Assembly (NCBI GenBank): GCA_033764095.1
Contig: JANRJF010000388.1
Location: 1 to 49,480 of the forward strand
DNA: 49,480 nucleotides
Origin: JBDTMT01 sp033764095
Lineage (GTDB): Bacteria > Desulfobacterota > Binatia > HRBIN30 > CADEER01
Reading direction: 5' to 3'
Position numbers and translations under genes: made by a program. Under the pieces are notes generated by a model. That model made no database searches, was not told the DNA's origin, and saw only the letters and a list, made by a program, of their open reading frames with translations. Of the stretch, positions 23,056-32,259 are shown in pieces (the first letter of the stretch is position 1; every line of letters starts with the position of its first letter).

Positions 23056-23204
23056 CCCGCCCTCCTGTGGGTGGAGCTCGCCGGCCGCGGCGCGGCCGGT
23101 CCGGAACGCAAATGTGGGCAGACCTTATCGCGGTGGTACGGGGCGGCAAGCTTTTTCCGCCCCTGGATGGGCAGGGCGGGGCGGCTCGGCTACAACCGTC
23201 GCGC

Positions 23205-23639
23205 ATGTCCCTGCAGACGCTGACCGTGCTGAGCACGACCTGCATCGTGTTGAGCGGCGTCAGCCTGCTGGTCGGCTGGGGCCTCATCCGCCTGCGCCAC
23301 GACCGCCAGCGGCACCGCGTCGCGATGCTCACCGCCACCGCGCTGGCCGGGCTGTTCCTGGTCTTCTACGTCACCCGGTGGGCGCTCTACGGCTCGAAGC
23401 CGTTCGAGGGCAGCGGCGCGTGGCGGGTGCTCTACCTGAGCATCCTGGCGCCGCACGTCGTGCTCGCCATCGCCGTCGGCCCGATGGCGCTGCGACTCAT
23501 CCAGCTGGCGCAGTTCCGCGGCGACTTCGCCGCGCACCGCCGCCTCGGCCGCATCACCGTGCCGATCTGGCTGTTCGTCGCCGCCAGCGGGTGGCTGATC
23601 TACTACCTCTTGTACGTGCGCAGTTATCAATTGCCGTAG
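23205..23639 (+). CDS. DUF420 family membrane protein
   Basis: 144-aa protein with four membrane segments (TVLSTTCIVLSGVSLLVGW, ATALAGLFLVFYVTRW, LSILAPHVVLAIAVGPMAL, ITVPIWLFVAASGWLIYYLL). The His residues in RQRHRVAM, APHVVLA and AAHRRLGRIT and the ending WLIYYLLYVR are the DUF420 pattern, a family often found beside cytochrome c oxidase genes and thought to relate to haem-copper oxidase assembly. No oxidase genes are in the window. The ATG at 23205 is used; longer in-frame readings add only shadow sequence. It is divergent from DUF937 and 62 bases ahead of an SDR gene on the same strand. Confidence 0.87.
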   Translation: MSLQTLTVLSTTCIVLSGVSLLVGWGLIRLRHDRQRHRVAMLTATALAGLFLVFYVTRWALYGSKPFEGSGAWRVLYLSILAPHVVLAIAVGPMALRLIQLAQFRGDFAAHRRLGRITVPIWLFVAASGWLIYYLLYVRSYQLP

Positions 23640-23701
23640 CCTTCGGCGGTGCGCTTCGCTACGGTCGGCCGCGGCGGCGCCCGGCGCGCCGACGCGTCGG
23701 C

Positions 23702-24517
23702 ATGAAGCTCGAAGGCAAGGTCGCCCGGGTCACTGGTGCCGGCTCCGGCATCGGGCGCGCCATCGCCCTGGCGCTGGTCGCCGAGGGTGCGATGGTGGCG
23801 CTCAACGACATCCGGGTCGAGGCGGCCGAGGCGGTGGCCGCCGAGGTGAGCGCGGCGGGCGGGCGGGCGCTGCCGTTGCAGTGTGACGTCGCCGACGGGC
23901 GCGCGACGCTCAAGATGTTCACCCGCGTGCTGACCACCTGGGATACGCTCGACATCCTGGTGAACAACGCCGGTGCGGTGTTCATCGCGCCGCACGTGGT
24001 CAGCGCCTGCGAGGCGCTGGCCGGCGAGGTCGCGGCCGGCGGGGCGCCGACCAGTCCGCTCGACGCCACCGCGACGATGGAGGACGGCGCCTGGCGGCGC
24101 ACCATCGCGGTGCATCTCGACGGCACCTTCCACTGCACGCGCGAGGCGTTGAAGGTCATGCAGACGCGGCGCGCCGGCAAGATCATCAACATGGCGTCGG
24201 TCGCCGGCACCACCGGCCTGGCCGGCGCGCCCGACTACAGCGCCGCCAAGGGCGGCATCATCGCCTTCACCAAGTCGGTGGCGAAGGAGGTCGCGCACCT
24301 CAATATCCAGGTGAACGCGATCGCGCCGGGCTTCATCGACACGCCGCTGCTCGAGGCGCTGTCGCCGACCATGCGCGCGACGGTGCTGGCGCAGACGCCG
24401 CTCGGGCGGCTCGGAACGGTCGACGAGATCGCCGCCGCGGCGCGCTACCTGGCGTCGCCGGAGGCCGACTTCCTCACCGGCCAGGTGCTGAGCCCGAACG
24501 GCGGCTACGCGATCTGA
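23702..24517 (+). CDS. SDR family oxidoreductase (FabG-like)
   Basis: 271-aa classical short-chain dehydrogenase: TGAGSGIGRA (residues ~11-20), CDVAD, NNAG, the Ser of NMASVAG, catalytic YSAAK, and IAPGFIDTPLL, ending in the FabG-like LTGQVLSPNGGYAI. Between NNAG and the next helix there is an insert of about twenty residues (SACEALAGEVAAGGAPTSPL) that ordinary FabG proteins lack. The acidic residue ND after the second strand suggests NAD(H) rather than NADP(H). The substrate is unknown; a 3-hydroxyacyl or secondary-alcohol substrate is a fair guess from the family. The sensor kinase gene starts eight bases after its stop, so the two are likely co-transcribed. Confidence 0.92.
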   Translation: MKLEGKVARVTGAGSGIGRAIALALVAEGAMVALNDIRVEAAEAVAAEVSAAGGRALPLQCDVADGRATLKMFTRVLTTWDTLDILVNNAGAVFIAPHVVSACEALAGEVAAGGAPTSPLDATATMEDGAWRRTIAVHLDGTFHCTREALKVMQTRRAGKIINMASVAGTTGLAGAPDYSAAKGGIIAFTKSVAKEVAHLNIQVNAIAPGFIDTPLLEALSPTMRATVLAQTPLGRLGTVDEIAAAARYLASPEADFLTGQVLSPNGGYAI

Positions 24518-24524
24518 GCGACAC

Positions 24525-26174
24525 ATGGGCAGCGACGTCCGCCACTCGACGGCTGCGGTGGAGCCCGGCGACCGGGTGGCGCAGGACCTGGCGGAGTTGG
24601 AGCTGCTCTACGCCACCGCGCCGGTCGGGCTGTGCTTCCTCGACACCGAGCTGCGCTACGTGCGGATCAACGAGGAGCTGGCGCAGATGCACGGGCGGCC
24701 GCCGGCGGCGCACCTCGGCCTGCCGGTGCGCGCGGTGATCGCCGAGCTCGCCGACGTCGTCGAGCCGATCTGCCGGCGCGTGCTGGAGAGCGGCCGACCG
24801 GTGCTCGACATCGAGGTGCATGGACGCACCGCCGCGCGGCCCGACGCCGAGCGCGACTGGCTGGCCAGCTATCATCCGGTGCACGATCGCGTCGGGCGGG
24901 TGATCGGCGTCAGCGTCCTGGTGCAGGACGTCACCGAGCGCCTGCGGGCGCGCCGCGATCTCGAGCAGGCGCGGCTTGCGCTGGAGCAGCACGTCGCCGA
25001 TCGCACCGTGCAGCTCGCCGCCACGGTCGAACAGCTGCGCGCCGAGGTCGCGGCGCGTGCGCAGGTGCATGCCGCGTTGCAGGCCTCCGAGCAGCGCTAC
25101 CGCGAGCTGGTCGAGACGCTGCACGACATCGTCTTCAGCGTCGACACGCGCGGCTGCCTCACCTACCTGAGCCCGGCCTTCGAGACGGTGTCGGGGTATG
25201 CGCCGGCGGAGATGATCGGCCGGCCGTACCTGTCGCTGGTCCATCCCGACGACCTGTCGACGGCCCTGGAGAGCTTTGCGCTCTCGGTCGACGGCAACAG
25301 CCGCCCATTCGAGTGCCGGGTGCTGGCGCGCGACGGCGCGGTGCGCTGGGTGCGCACGCATACCCGGCTGGTGCGCGACGCCGACGGCAGCGCCGAGCTG
25401 CGCGGCGTACTCACCGACGTCACGGCGCGGCGCGAGGCGGAAGAGCGGGCGCGCGTCCAGCATGCCGAGCTGGCGCACGTGCAGCGCGTCGCCACCATCG
25501 GCGAGATGACCGCGCAGCTGGCGCACGAGATCAATCAGCCGCTGGCGGCGATCGTGAACTACGCCGACGGCATGGCGCGCCGCTTGCGTGGCGACGGCGT
25601 CGACCCGTTGCGCATCCTGGCGGTGGCGGAACAGATCGCCGCCGAGGGGCGGCGCGCCGCCGAGGTGATCCGGCGCCTGCGCGAGTTCGTGCGCAAGGGG
25701 GCGGTGCAGGTGCAGGCGAGCGACGTCAATCAACTGGTGCGCGAGGTCGTGCAGTTGTGCCAGCCGGAGGCGCAGCAGCTCGGGGTGGCGCTACAGACGC
25801 AGCTCGATCCCGCCGCCGGACCGATCCGGCTCGATCGGATCCAGATCCAGCAGGTGGTGATGAACCTGCTGCGCAACGGCCTCGACGCGCTGCGCACCGT
25901 CGACGACGGCGAGCGCGCGGTGCGGCTCAGCACGCGCGGCGACCCGCCGCGCGGCGTGCTGCTCAGCGTGCGCGACAGCGGCATCGGTCTGCCGCCAGGC
26001 GCCGACGAGCAGATCTTCGACGCCTTCTTCACCACCAAGCCCGACGGGCTCGGCATCGGCCTGGCGATCAGCCGCTCGATCGTCGAGGCGCATGGCGGCC
26101 GGCTGTGGGTCGAGCGCAATCCGACACGCGGCGCGACCTTTCACGTCCACCTTCCGGCGACCGGTCCCACCTGA
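24525..26174 (+). CDS. PAS-PAS sensor histidine kinase (orphan)
   Basis: 549-aa protein with no membrane segment. Two PAS domains (~20-140, LYATAPVGLCFLDTELRYVRINE; ~185-300, LVETLHDIVFSVDTRGCLTYLSPAFE with PAC end RGVLTDVTAR), a coiled linker between (LEQARLALEQHVADRTVQL), then the kinase core: H-box ATIGEMTAQLAHEINQPLAAI with phospho-acceptor His334, N-box VVMNLLRNGLDAL, G1 VRDSGIGLP, F-box and G2 DGLGIGLAISRSI. This is the DctB/FixL-like (HPK4) class, cytoplasmic. No response regulator gene adjoins it. The lack of a haem-binding His in the first PAS could not be judged. It follows the SDR gene by seven bases. Confidence 0.94.
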   Translation: MGSDVRHSTAAVEPGDRVAQDLAELELLYATAPVGLCFLDTELRYVRINEELAQMHGRPPAAHLGLPVRAVIAELADVVEPICRRVLESGRPVLDIEVHGRTAARPDAERDWLASYHPVHDRVGRVIGVSVLVQDVTERLRARRDLEQARLALEQHVADRTVQLAATVEQLRAEVAARAQVHAALQASEQRYRELVETLHDIVFSVDTRGCLTYLSPAFETVSGYAPAEMIGRPYLSLVHPDDLSTALESFALSVDGNSRPFECRVLARDGAVRWVRTHTRLVRDADGSAELRGVLTDVTARREAEERARVQHAELAHVQRVATIGEMTAQLAHEINQPLAAIVNYADGMARRLRGDGVDPLRILAVAEQIAAEGRRAAEVIRRLREFVRKGAVQVQASDVNQLVREVVQLCQPEAQQLGVALQTQLDPAAGPIRLDRIQIQQVVMNLLRNGLDALRTVDDGERAVRLSTRGDPPRGVLLSVRDSGIGLPPGADEQIFDAFFTTKPDGLGIGLAISRSIVEAHGGRLWVERNPTRGATFHVHLPATGPT

Positions 26175-26272
26175 TCCGTGCCCGCCCAGCCGCGTCGCCG
26201 GCCGCTCGGCGCGTTCCGGCTTGTACTGACGCCGCCGACCGGCTTTGATCGGCCGCTGCCGGGAGGGCACCC

Positions 26273-27949
26273 ATGACTGCGACGCGCTCGCTACTGATCC
26301 GCAACGCCTGCATCGTCGATGGCACCGGAGGCGCCCTGCGCGACGGTGACGTAGCGGTCGTCGACGGCCGCATCGCGGCGGTCGGCAAGGACCTGCCGCG
26401 CAGCGGCCTGGCCGGCGAGGCGCGCGAGCTCGACGCGCGCGGCCGCGCCCTGGCCCCCGGCTTCATCGACGTGCACACCCACTTCGACCCGCAGATCTGC
26501 TGGGACCGCCTGGCGACGCCGTGCCTGGAGCACGGCGTGACGACGGTGCTGATGGGCAACTGCTCGCTGTCGCTGGCCCCGGTGCGCAAGCCGGATCGGC
26601 GCGCCCTGGCCGGCATGTTCAAGCAGATCGAGGACATCCAGCTCGCCACCTTCGACGCCGGCGTGCCGTGGAGCTGGGAGACCTATCCCGAATACCTCGA
26701 CGCCATCCGCCCCGGCCTGGGGATCAATGTCGCCGGCCTGGTCGGCCACTCGCCACTGCGCACCTACGTCATGGGCGCGGCGGCGCAGGAGCGCGCCGCG
26801 ACCGACGACGAGATCGCGGCCATGTGCGCCATCCTGCAGGACGCCATCCGCGGCGGTGCCGCCGGGCTCTCCACCTCGTATGTCGACATCGACGAGGAGA
26901 TGAAGCCGGTGCCGAGCCGCTGGGCGACGCGCGACGAGGTCATCGCGCTCGGCAAGGCGATGCAGGCGGTCGGGCGCGGCCTGATCCAGACCGTGCCGGT
27001 CTTCTACAACCCGCCCGAGCAGATCCAGAACATCCGCGACATGGGCGACATCTCGCGCGCCACCGGCCTCATGTGCAGCGTCGCGCCGATCGTGCACAAC
27101 GCCCTGGTCGGCGACCTGTGGCGCGATTCGCTCGCCGCCCTGGACGAGGAGGCGCAGCGCGGCGCCCAGGTGTTCGGGCAGAGCATGCCGCGCACCTTCG
27201 ACATCAACCTGCGCCTGTCGGAGACCTCGTTCCTGCTCTACGGCGCGCCGGCCTGGGCGGCGATCATGCGCCTGCCGCTGGCCGAGCGCCTGGCGGCGTT
27301 CGCCGATCCGGCGCGGCGCGAGGAGCTGCGCAACCACGCCATGCTGCTCGGGCCGCTGCTGAACGTTCTGCTGGTCGGGCAGACGACGCCGAAGAACGCC
27401 GCGCTGCAGGGCCGCATGCTCGGCGACCTGGCCAGCGAGCGCGGCGTGACGCCGGCCGACGCGATGCTCGATCTCGCCTGCGACGAGAATCTGCAGACCG
27501 AGTTCTCGCTCCGCAACCTCATCCACGCCGACCCGGACGGCGTCACCGCGATCCTCTCGCACCCGCGCATCCACATCGGCGCCAGCGATGCCGGCGCGCA
27601 CATCGCGCAGTTCTGCGGCGCCGGCGACACCAGTTACCTGCTGGCGCGCTGGGTGCGCGACCTGAAGGCATTCAGCCTGGAGCGCGCCGTCTACCGGCTG
27701 ACCGGCGAGCTGGCCGACGCCTTCGGCATCCGCGGTCGCGGCCGCATCGCGGTCGGCCAGGCGGCCGACCTGGTGCTGTTCGACCCCGCCGCGATCGATC
27801 GCGGCGGCGAGGACTTCGTCCACGACGTGCCGGGCGGCGGCAACCGCTACGTGCGCCATGCCACGGGCATCGACCTGGTCGCGGTGAACGGCGCCGTCAC
27901 CTGGGAGCAGGGGGCCTACAGCACGGCGCGCGCCGGTGAGATCGTCTGA
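26273..27949 (+). CDS. N-acyl-D-amino-acid deacylase-type amidohydrolase
   Basis: 558-aa amidohydrolase. N-terminal small beta domain (LLIRNACIVDGTGGALRDGDVAVVDGRIAAVG), metal motif FIDVHTHFDPQ (residues ~63-72), the family's GNCSLSLAP motif (usually GNCGxSxAP), and C-terminal HPRIHIGASDAGAHIAQF with the conserved Asp. The order matches the D-aminoacylase (amidohydrolase 3) family, which hydrolyses N-acyl-D-amino acids; the environmental members of this sub-branch are often annotated only as amidohydrolase. The start ATG 26273 has GGGAGGGCACCC eight bases ahead. No regulator or racemase adjoins. No signal peptide, so cytoplasmic. Confidence 0.9.
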   Translation: MTATRSLLIRNACIVDGTGGALRDGDVAVVDGRIAAVGKDLPRSGLAGEARELDARGRALAPGFIDVHTHFDPQICWDRLATPCLEHGVTTVLMGNCSLSLAPVRKPDRRALAGMFKQIEDIQLATFDAGVPWSWETYPEYLDAIRPGLGINVAGLVGHSPLRTYVMGAAAQERAATDDEIAAMCAILQDAIRGGAAGLSTSYVDIDEEMKPVPSRWATRDEVIALGKAMQAVGRGLIQTVPVFYNPPEQIQNIRDMGDISRATGLMCSVAPIVHNALVGDLWRDSLAALDEEAQRGAQVFGQSMPRTFDINLRLSETSFLLYGAPAWAAIMRLPLAERLAAFADPARREELRNHAMLLGPLLNVLLVGQTTPKNAALQGRMLGDLASERGVTPADAMLDLACDENLQTEFSLRNLIHADPDGVTAILSHPRIHIGASDAGAHIAQFCGAGDTSYLLARWVRDLKAFSLERAVYRLTGELADAFGIRGRGRIAVGQAADLVLFDPAAIDRGGEDFVHDVPGGGNRYVRHATGIDLVAVNGAVTWEQGAYSTARAGEIV

Positions 27950-28124
27950 TAGGCGTCATTCGCGGCGCTGTTCGCGTCAGCTACGCGATCACTTGCGCAC
28001 CTGCTGCCGATTGGGTAGACGCGGCTCTGCGTCAGGGAAGCACGTTTCTGGGTGGCACGGCGCAGCGTTTCGCGGTCCAGACCAGGCAACTTCCCGCGTA
28101 AGAGTTGAAAGGAGGGAAGCAGCA

Positions 28125-28325
28125 GTGGCTCAGGGAACCGTGAAGTGGTTCAGCGCCGAGAAGGGCTACGGATTCATCAGCCGCGACGACGGCGAGGATG
28201 TGTTCGTGCACTTCAGCGCCATCAGCGGCGAGGGGTTCAAGACCCTCGAGCAGGGCCAGCGCGTCGAGTTCGACGTGACCGACGGCCGCAAGGGCCCGCA
28301 GGCCGCCAACGTGACCAAGGCCTGA
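28125..28325 (+). CDS. Cold-shock domain protein (CspA family)
   Basis: 66-aa single-domain RNA/ssDNA-binding protein. Both RNP motifs are present, KGYGFI (RNP1) and VFVHF (RNP2), after the opening GTVKWFSAEKG. Known members melt RNA structure in the cytoplasm at low temperature or in growth. The start is a GTG with GGAGG eight bases ahead. The 175-base leader before it is unusually long for this window, as is common for cold-shock genes, but I could not fold a named element in it. A strong terminator follows 24 bases after the stop. Confidence 0.96.
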   Translation: MAQGTVKWFSAEKGYGFISRDDGEDVFVHFSAISGEGFKTLEQGQRVEFDVTDGRKGPQAANVTKA

Positions 28326-28349
28326 CGGCGGTCTCGCCGCCCAGATCCG

Positions 28350-28380
28350 ACGCCCCGCCCGGGTTTCCCGGGTGGGGCGT
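28350..28380 (+). terminator. Terminator hairpin after the cold-shock gene
   Basis: ACGCCCCGCCCGGG pairs with CCCGGGTGGGGCGT around TTT, 13 of 14 pairs (one G.T). The following TCGCGTTTCG is only partly T-rich. It separates the cold-shock gene from ilvD. Confidence 0.7.
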
Positions 28381-28464
28381 TCGCGTTTCGACGCTCGGCG
28401 CGCGATCTCGCCTTGTCGGCGGCGCGCTGCTAAGCCGGGAAGCCGCCCAGACGAGGAGCTTCCC

Positions 28465-30138
28465 ATGCCGTTCGACCCCAAGCACCGCAGTCGCGCGATC
28501 ACCGATGGCCCCGACCGCGCCCCGGCGCGCGCCATGCTCAAGGCCATCGGGCTCACCGACGCCGACATCGCCAAGCCGCTGGTCGGCGTCGCCAACACCT
28601 GGATCGAGGTGATGCCCTGCAACTTCCACCTGCGCCGTCTGTCGGAGCGGGTGAAGGAGGGCATCCGCGCCGCCGGCGGCACGCCGATCGAGTTCAACAC
28701 GGTGGCGGTGTCGGACGGCATCTCGATGGGCACCGAGGGGATGAAGGCGTCGCTGGTCAGCCGCGAGGTGATCGCCGACTCGATCGAGCTGGTGACGCGC
28801 GGCCACCTGTTCGACGCGGTGGTGGCGCTGTCGGGCTGCGACAAGACGATTCCCGGCACCATCATGGCGCTGGCGCGTCTCGACCTGCCGTCGCTGATGC
28901 TCTACGGCGGCTCGATTGCGCCGGGTCACCTCGGCGACAAGGACCTGACCATCCAGGACGTGTTCGAGGCGGTCGGCGCCTACAATGCCGGGACGCTCAG
29001 CGCCGACGGACTGCGCGCGGTCGAGGACGCCGCGTGCCCCGGGGCGGGCGCCTGCGGCGGCCAGTTCACCGCCAACACCATGGCGATGGCCGGCGAGATG
29101 CTCGGCATCTCGCCGATCGGCAGCGCCAGCGTGCCGGCGATGGACAACCACAAGGACGCGGTGGCGTACGACTGCGGCAAGCTGGTGATGGACGTCCTGC
29201 AGCGCGGCCAGACCGCGCGCGCGGTCATCACCCGCGCGGCGTTGGAGAACGCCATCACCGGTGTCTGCGCCTCGGGCGGCTCGACCAACGCGGTGCTGCA
29301 CCTGCTCGCCATCGCGCACGAGGCGGGCGTCGAGCTCAGCATCGACGACTTCGACCGCATCAGCGCGCGCACGCCGCTGCTCTGCGATCTCAAGCCGGGC
29401 GGCCGCTTCGTCGCCGCCGACCTCTACCGCGCCGGCGGCGTCGCGCTGGTCGCGCGCCGTCTGCTGGAGGCCGGCAAGCTCCATGCCGGAGCCGCGACAG
29501 TGACCGGCCGCAGCATCGGCGACGAGGCGCAGCGCGCCACCGAGACGCCGGGACAGGTGGTGGTGCGGTCGCTCAGCGAGCCGCTCAAGCCGACCGGCGG
29601 CCTGGTCATCCTCAAGGGCAACCTGGCGCCGGAGGGCTGCGTGGTGAAGGTCGCCGGCCACGAGCGCGTGCTGCACCGCGGTCCGGCGCGCGTCTTCGAG
29701 TGCGAGGAGGACGCCTTCGCGGCGGTCAAGGCGCGCGGCATCAAGGCCGGCGACGTGGTGGTGATTCGCAACGAGGGTCCGATGGGCGGTCCGGGCATGC
29801 GCGAGATGCTCGGCGTCACCGCCGCGCTGGTCGGCGAGGGGCTCGGCGAGTCGGTGGCGCTGCTCACCGACGGCCGCTTCTCCGGCGCGACGCACGGCCT
29901 GATGGCCGGCCACGTCGCCCCCGAGGCGGCGCGCGGCGGGCCGATCGCCGCGGTGCGCGACGGCGACACCGTCGTCTTCGACATCAATGCGCGCCAGCTC
30001 AACGTCGAGGTCGACGCCGCCGAGCTGCAGCGCCGCATGGCGGGCTGGAAGGCGCCGGCGCCGCGCTACGCGCGCGGCGTGTTCGGCAAGTACGCCCGCG
30101 AGGTGTCGTCCGCCTCGCAGGGCGCGGTGACGTCGTAG
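28465..30138 (+). CDS. ilvD: Dihydroxy-acid dehydratase
   Basis: 557 aa, full length. Catalyses the third step of valine, leucine and isoleucine synthesis, dehydrating 2,3-dihydroxy acids with an Fe-S cluster. Motifs: MPCNFHLRRLSE with the first cluster Cys, AVSDGISMGTEGMKASL, SGCDKTIPG with the second, and CPGAGACGGQFTANTM with the third; the C-terminal LLTDGRFSGATHGLMAGHVAPEA. The three cysteines fit the [2Fe-2S] type of the family. ATG 28465 has GAGGAG five to ten bases ahead. No other ilv or leu gene is in the window. Confidence 0.97.
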   Translation: MPFDPKHRSRAITDGPDRAPARAMLKAIGLTDADIAKPLVGVANTWIEVMPCNFHLRRLSERVKEGIRAAGGTPIEFNTVAVSDGISMGTEGMKASLVSREVIADSIELVTRGHLFDAVVALSGCDKTIPGTIMALARLDLPSLMLYGGSIAPGHLGDKDLTIQDVFEAVGAYNAGTLSADGLRAVEDAACPGAGACGGQFTANTMAMAGEMLGISPIGSASVPAMDNHKDAVAYDCGKLVMDVLQRGQTARAVITRAALENAITGVCASGGSTNAVLHLLAIAHEAGVELSIDDFDRISARTPLLCDLKPGGRFVAADLYRAGGVALVARRLLEAGKLHAGAATVTGRSIGDEAQRATETPGQVVVRSLSEPLKPTGGLVILKGNLAPEGCVVKVAGHERVLHRGPARVFECEEDAFAAVKARGIKAGDVVVIRNEGPMGGPGMREMLGVTAALVGEGLGESVALLTDGRFSGATHGLMAGHVAPEAARGGPIAAVRDGDTVVFDINARQLNVEVDAAELQRRMAGWKAPAPRYARGVFGKYAREVSSASQGAVTS

Positions 30139-30161
30139 CGCGAGCGCAACCAGAAGCGAGC

Positions 30162-30261
30162 GCGGGCCTCCATGCCCGCCAACCGATGACGTGGGCCTTC
30201 GCGGCGGCGCCCCAGGATTGTCTAGGCGGTCGCGGCCGATGTGGCGGGCACGGAGGCCCGC
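30162..30261. repeat. Palindrome with GCGGGCCTCC arms
   Basis: Arms 30162-30181 and 30242-30261 are inverted copies, 19 of 20 matching, separated by 60 bases. A further GGCCCGCCGCTACTAGG follows at the right side. It lies between convergent ilvD and desaturase genes and is similar in core to the element at 15274-15337. Confidence 0.75.
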
Positions 30262-30284
30262 CGCCACCAACAGGCCCGCCGCTA

Positions 30285-31148
30285 CTAGGCCGCTTCGGCG
30301 GTCACCGAGGCGGTGCCGGCGTCCCATGCCGCCGGCTCGAGCAGGCGCTTCGGCGGCTCGTGCAGATCCCACACCAGGCCGAGGCGCTGCAGGCCGAGCA
30401 GGATGTAGTAGCTGGCGTCGACCTCCCACCAGAAGAAGCCCTGGCGGCACGAGTTCATGTAGCGATGGTGGTTGTTGTGCCAGCCCTCGCCCATGGTGAG
30501 CAGCGCCAGCCAGACGTTGTTGCGGCTCTGGTCGGTGGTCTCGTAGCGGCGGCGGCCGAAGACGTGCGACAGCGAGTTGATGGTGAAGGTCGAGTGCCAC
30601 AGCAGCGTGGTGCTGATGAAGAAGCCCCACACCAGCCAGGTGAGGCCGCCGGTGAGGAAGAGCAGCACCGCCAGCGCCACCGGCGGCACCAGGTAGTGCT
30701 CGTTCAGCCAGCGCAGCTCCGGGTACTTCGCCATGTCGGGGATGCGGTCGTAGCGCGTCTCCTCGAAGTCCTCGGCGAGGATCCAGCCGACATGCGACCA
30801 CCAGAAACCGCGTAGCACCGGCGAGTGCACGTCGCCCTCCTGGTCGGAGAACTTGTGGTGGACGCGGTGGTTGCCGGCCCACCACAGCACGCCCTTCTGC
30901 ACCGCCAACGTGCCGCACAGCGCCAGCAGGAACTGGAAGACGCGACCGGTCTTGTAGCTGCGATGCGAGAAGTAGCGGTGGTAGCCGGCGGTGACGCCGA
31001 ACATGCGCAGCCAGAACAGCCCGAGGCAGATGCCCAGCGCCGACCAGGTCACGCCGGTGTAGAACGCCAACAGGCAGGCGACATGCACCGCCCAGAACGC
31101 TGCGCCAGCGTCGCGCAGGCTGTTCGTCGAGCGCGTGATCGTACTCAT
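30285..31148 (-). CDS. Acyl-CoA desaturase (delta-9 type)
   Basis: 287-aa integral-membrane di-iron enzyme that puts a double bond into fatty acyl chains. The three histidine boxes are complete: HRYFSH, HRVHH and HNNHH. Four membrane segments flank them (FWAVHVACLLAFYTG, LGICLGLFWLRMFG, VALAVLLFLTGGLTWLVW). This is the stearoyl-CoA desaturase-like family. GGAGG six bases before ATG 31148 fixes the start; the longer in-frame reading begins inside that binding site's upstream region. It adjusts membrane fluidity in known members; position two genes from the cold-shock gene is suggestive but not evidence of joint control. Confidence 0.95.
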   Translation of the reverse strand: MSTITRSTNSLRDAGAAFWAVHVACLLAFYTGVTWSALGICLGLFWLRMFGVTAGYHRYFSHRSYKTGRVFQFLLALCGTLAVQKGVLWWAGNHRVHHKFSDQEGDVHSPVLRGFWWSHVGWILAEDFEETRYDRIPDMAKYPELRWLNEHYLVPPVALAVLLFLTGGLTWLVWGFFISTTLLWHSTFTINSLSHVFGRRRYETTDQSRNNVWLALLTMGEGWHNNHHRYMNSCRQGFFWWEVDASYYILLGLQRLGLVWDLHEPPKRLLEPAAWDAGTASVTAEAA

Positions 31149-31283
31149 TTCATCCTCCGACAGGGGTGGCGGGTGGGCCACAGGCAGTGAGAGGAGTGTA
31201 CGTCGCGCTCTGTCACCGATCCGTCACCGCCGCATCATGTGACGGCGAAATGCAGGTGACCGGACGGTGGCGGCGGGTGCGAA

Positions 31284-32168
31284 CTAGCGCGCGGCGCGCA
31301 GGCGGCGGACGCCGGAGACGGCCAGCAGGCCGGCAAGCGCGGCGAGGCCAAGCAGGGAGGCGGCCGGGGCGTCGGCGCTGCCTGTCGGCCGGAACGGGCC
31401 GGGGACGCTCTGCGTGCCGGCCATGGCACTCACCACACCGCCCTCTGGGCAGGAGCCGCTCTCGTTGCTGTCGATGCCGAAGCCGCCGGCGCCGATGCCG
31501 AAGCCGCCGACCGAGCCGCTGTAGATCAGCACCAGCGCCTGGCCGGGGTTCATCGCAATGCCGTCGCCCGGTTCGGCGGCGCAGACGGTGGTGTTCACCG
31601 TCGGGCTGCTCAGACAGACGGGCGGGTTACCGGTCGCGCTGAGCCCGAAGCCGAGCGTCTGGCGCTGATTGCCCTCGCAGCCCGCCGCGACGCCGCTGGC
31701 TATGCAGGCCGCCGGCACCCCGCCGCTGGCGGCGCCGAGGCCGGTGAGTGCGACGCCGGAGCAGTTGCCGGAATTGCGACAGATCTTGAGCGCGCCGCCG
31801 CCGCTACCGAGCGTCACCGTGCCGGAACCGTTCGGGTCGAATGACAGTGTGGAGATGTCGTTCGGCGTGAGGATGGCGGTGCGGCGGATCGAGCCGAAGG
31901 GGTGCACCGACTGGCTTGGCTGCAGTGCGCCGGCGACCGCCGAGGCGTCGGTAGTGGTGAGGTTGCAGCTGCCCACCCCGCCGACCGCGCCGGCGACGGT
32001 GGTGATGCGTTCGAGGTCGGCGGCGCCGCCGAGCGGCGGCACGATGCGGATCACCTGATAGGCGGTGCCGTCCGCAGCGCGGTACTCCTGCTGCTCGAAA
32101 GCGTGCGCCGCGCCGGCGCTGAACAACGCGAGCGAAACGGCGACGCGCAGCAGGCGGCGGAACGACAT
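31284..32168 (-). CDS. Secreted 8-Cys domain protein, paralogue A
   Basis: 294 aa: signal peptide (VAVSLALFSAGAAHA), one domain of ~240 residues, then a C-terminal hydrophobic tail (SLLGLAALAGLLAVSGV) with arginines, of the kind seen in PEP-CTERM-like sorting signals. The domain opens QEYRAADGTAYQV and holds GSIRRTAILTPNDI, NTTVCAAEPGDG and GSVGGFGIGAGGFGID. Eight cysteines align with those of the two proteins at 46993 and 48277. I do not recognise the fold or a function; no catalytic motif stands out. Unlike those two it has no Thr/Pro linker. Start ATG 32168; GTG 32186 is an alternative. It is divergent from hemW. Confidence 0.78.
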   Translation of the reverse strand: MSFRRLLRVAVSLALFSAGAAHAFEQQEYRAADGTAYQVIRIVPPLGGAADLERITTVAGAVGGVGSCNLTTTDASAVAGALQPSQSVHPFGSIRRTAILTPNDISTLSFDPNGSGTVTLGSGGGALKICRNSGNCSGVALTGLGAASGGVPAACIASGVAAGCEGNQRQTLGFGLSATGNPPVCLSSPTVNTTVCAAEPGDGIAMNPGQALVLIYSGSVGGFGIGAGGFGIDSNESGSCPEGGVVSAMAGTQSVPGPFRPTGSADAPAASLLGLAALAGLLAVSGVRRLRAAR

Positions 32169-32259
32169 CGGCGCGGACGCTCGCACGATCGGGCGGCCCG
32201 GTCAACGCGGAAAACCAGCCCCAATTGCTCGAACCCCGCCCCTCCCGCATCATGGCCGC

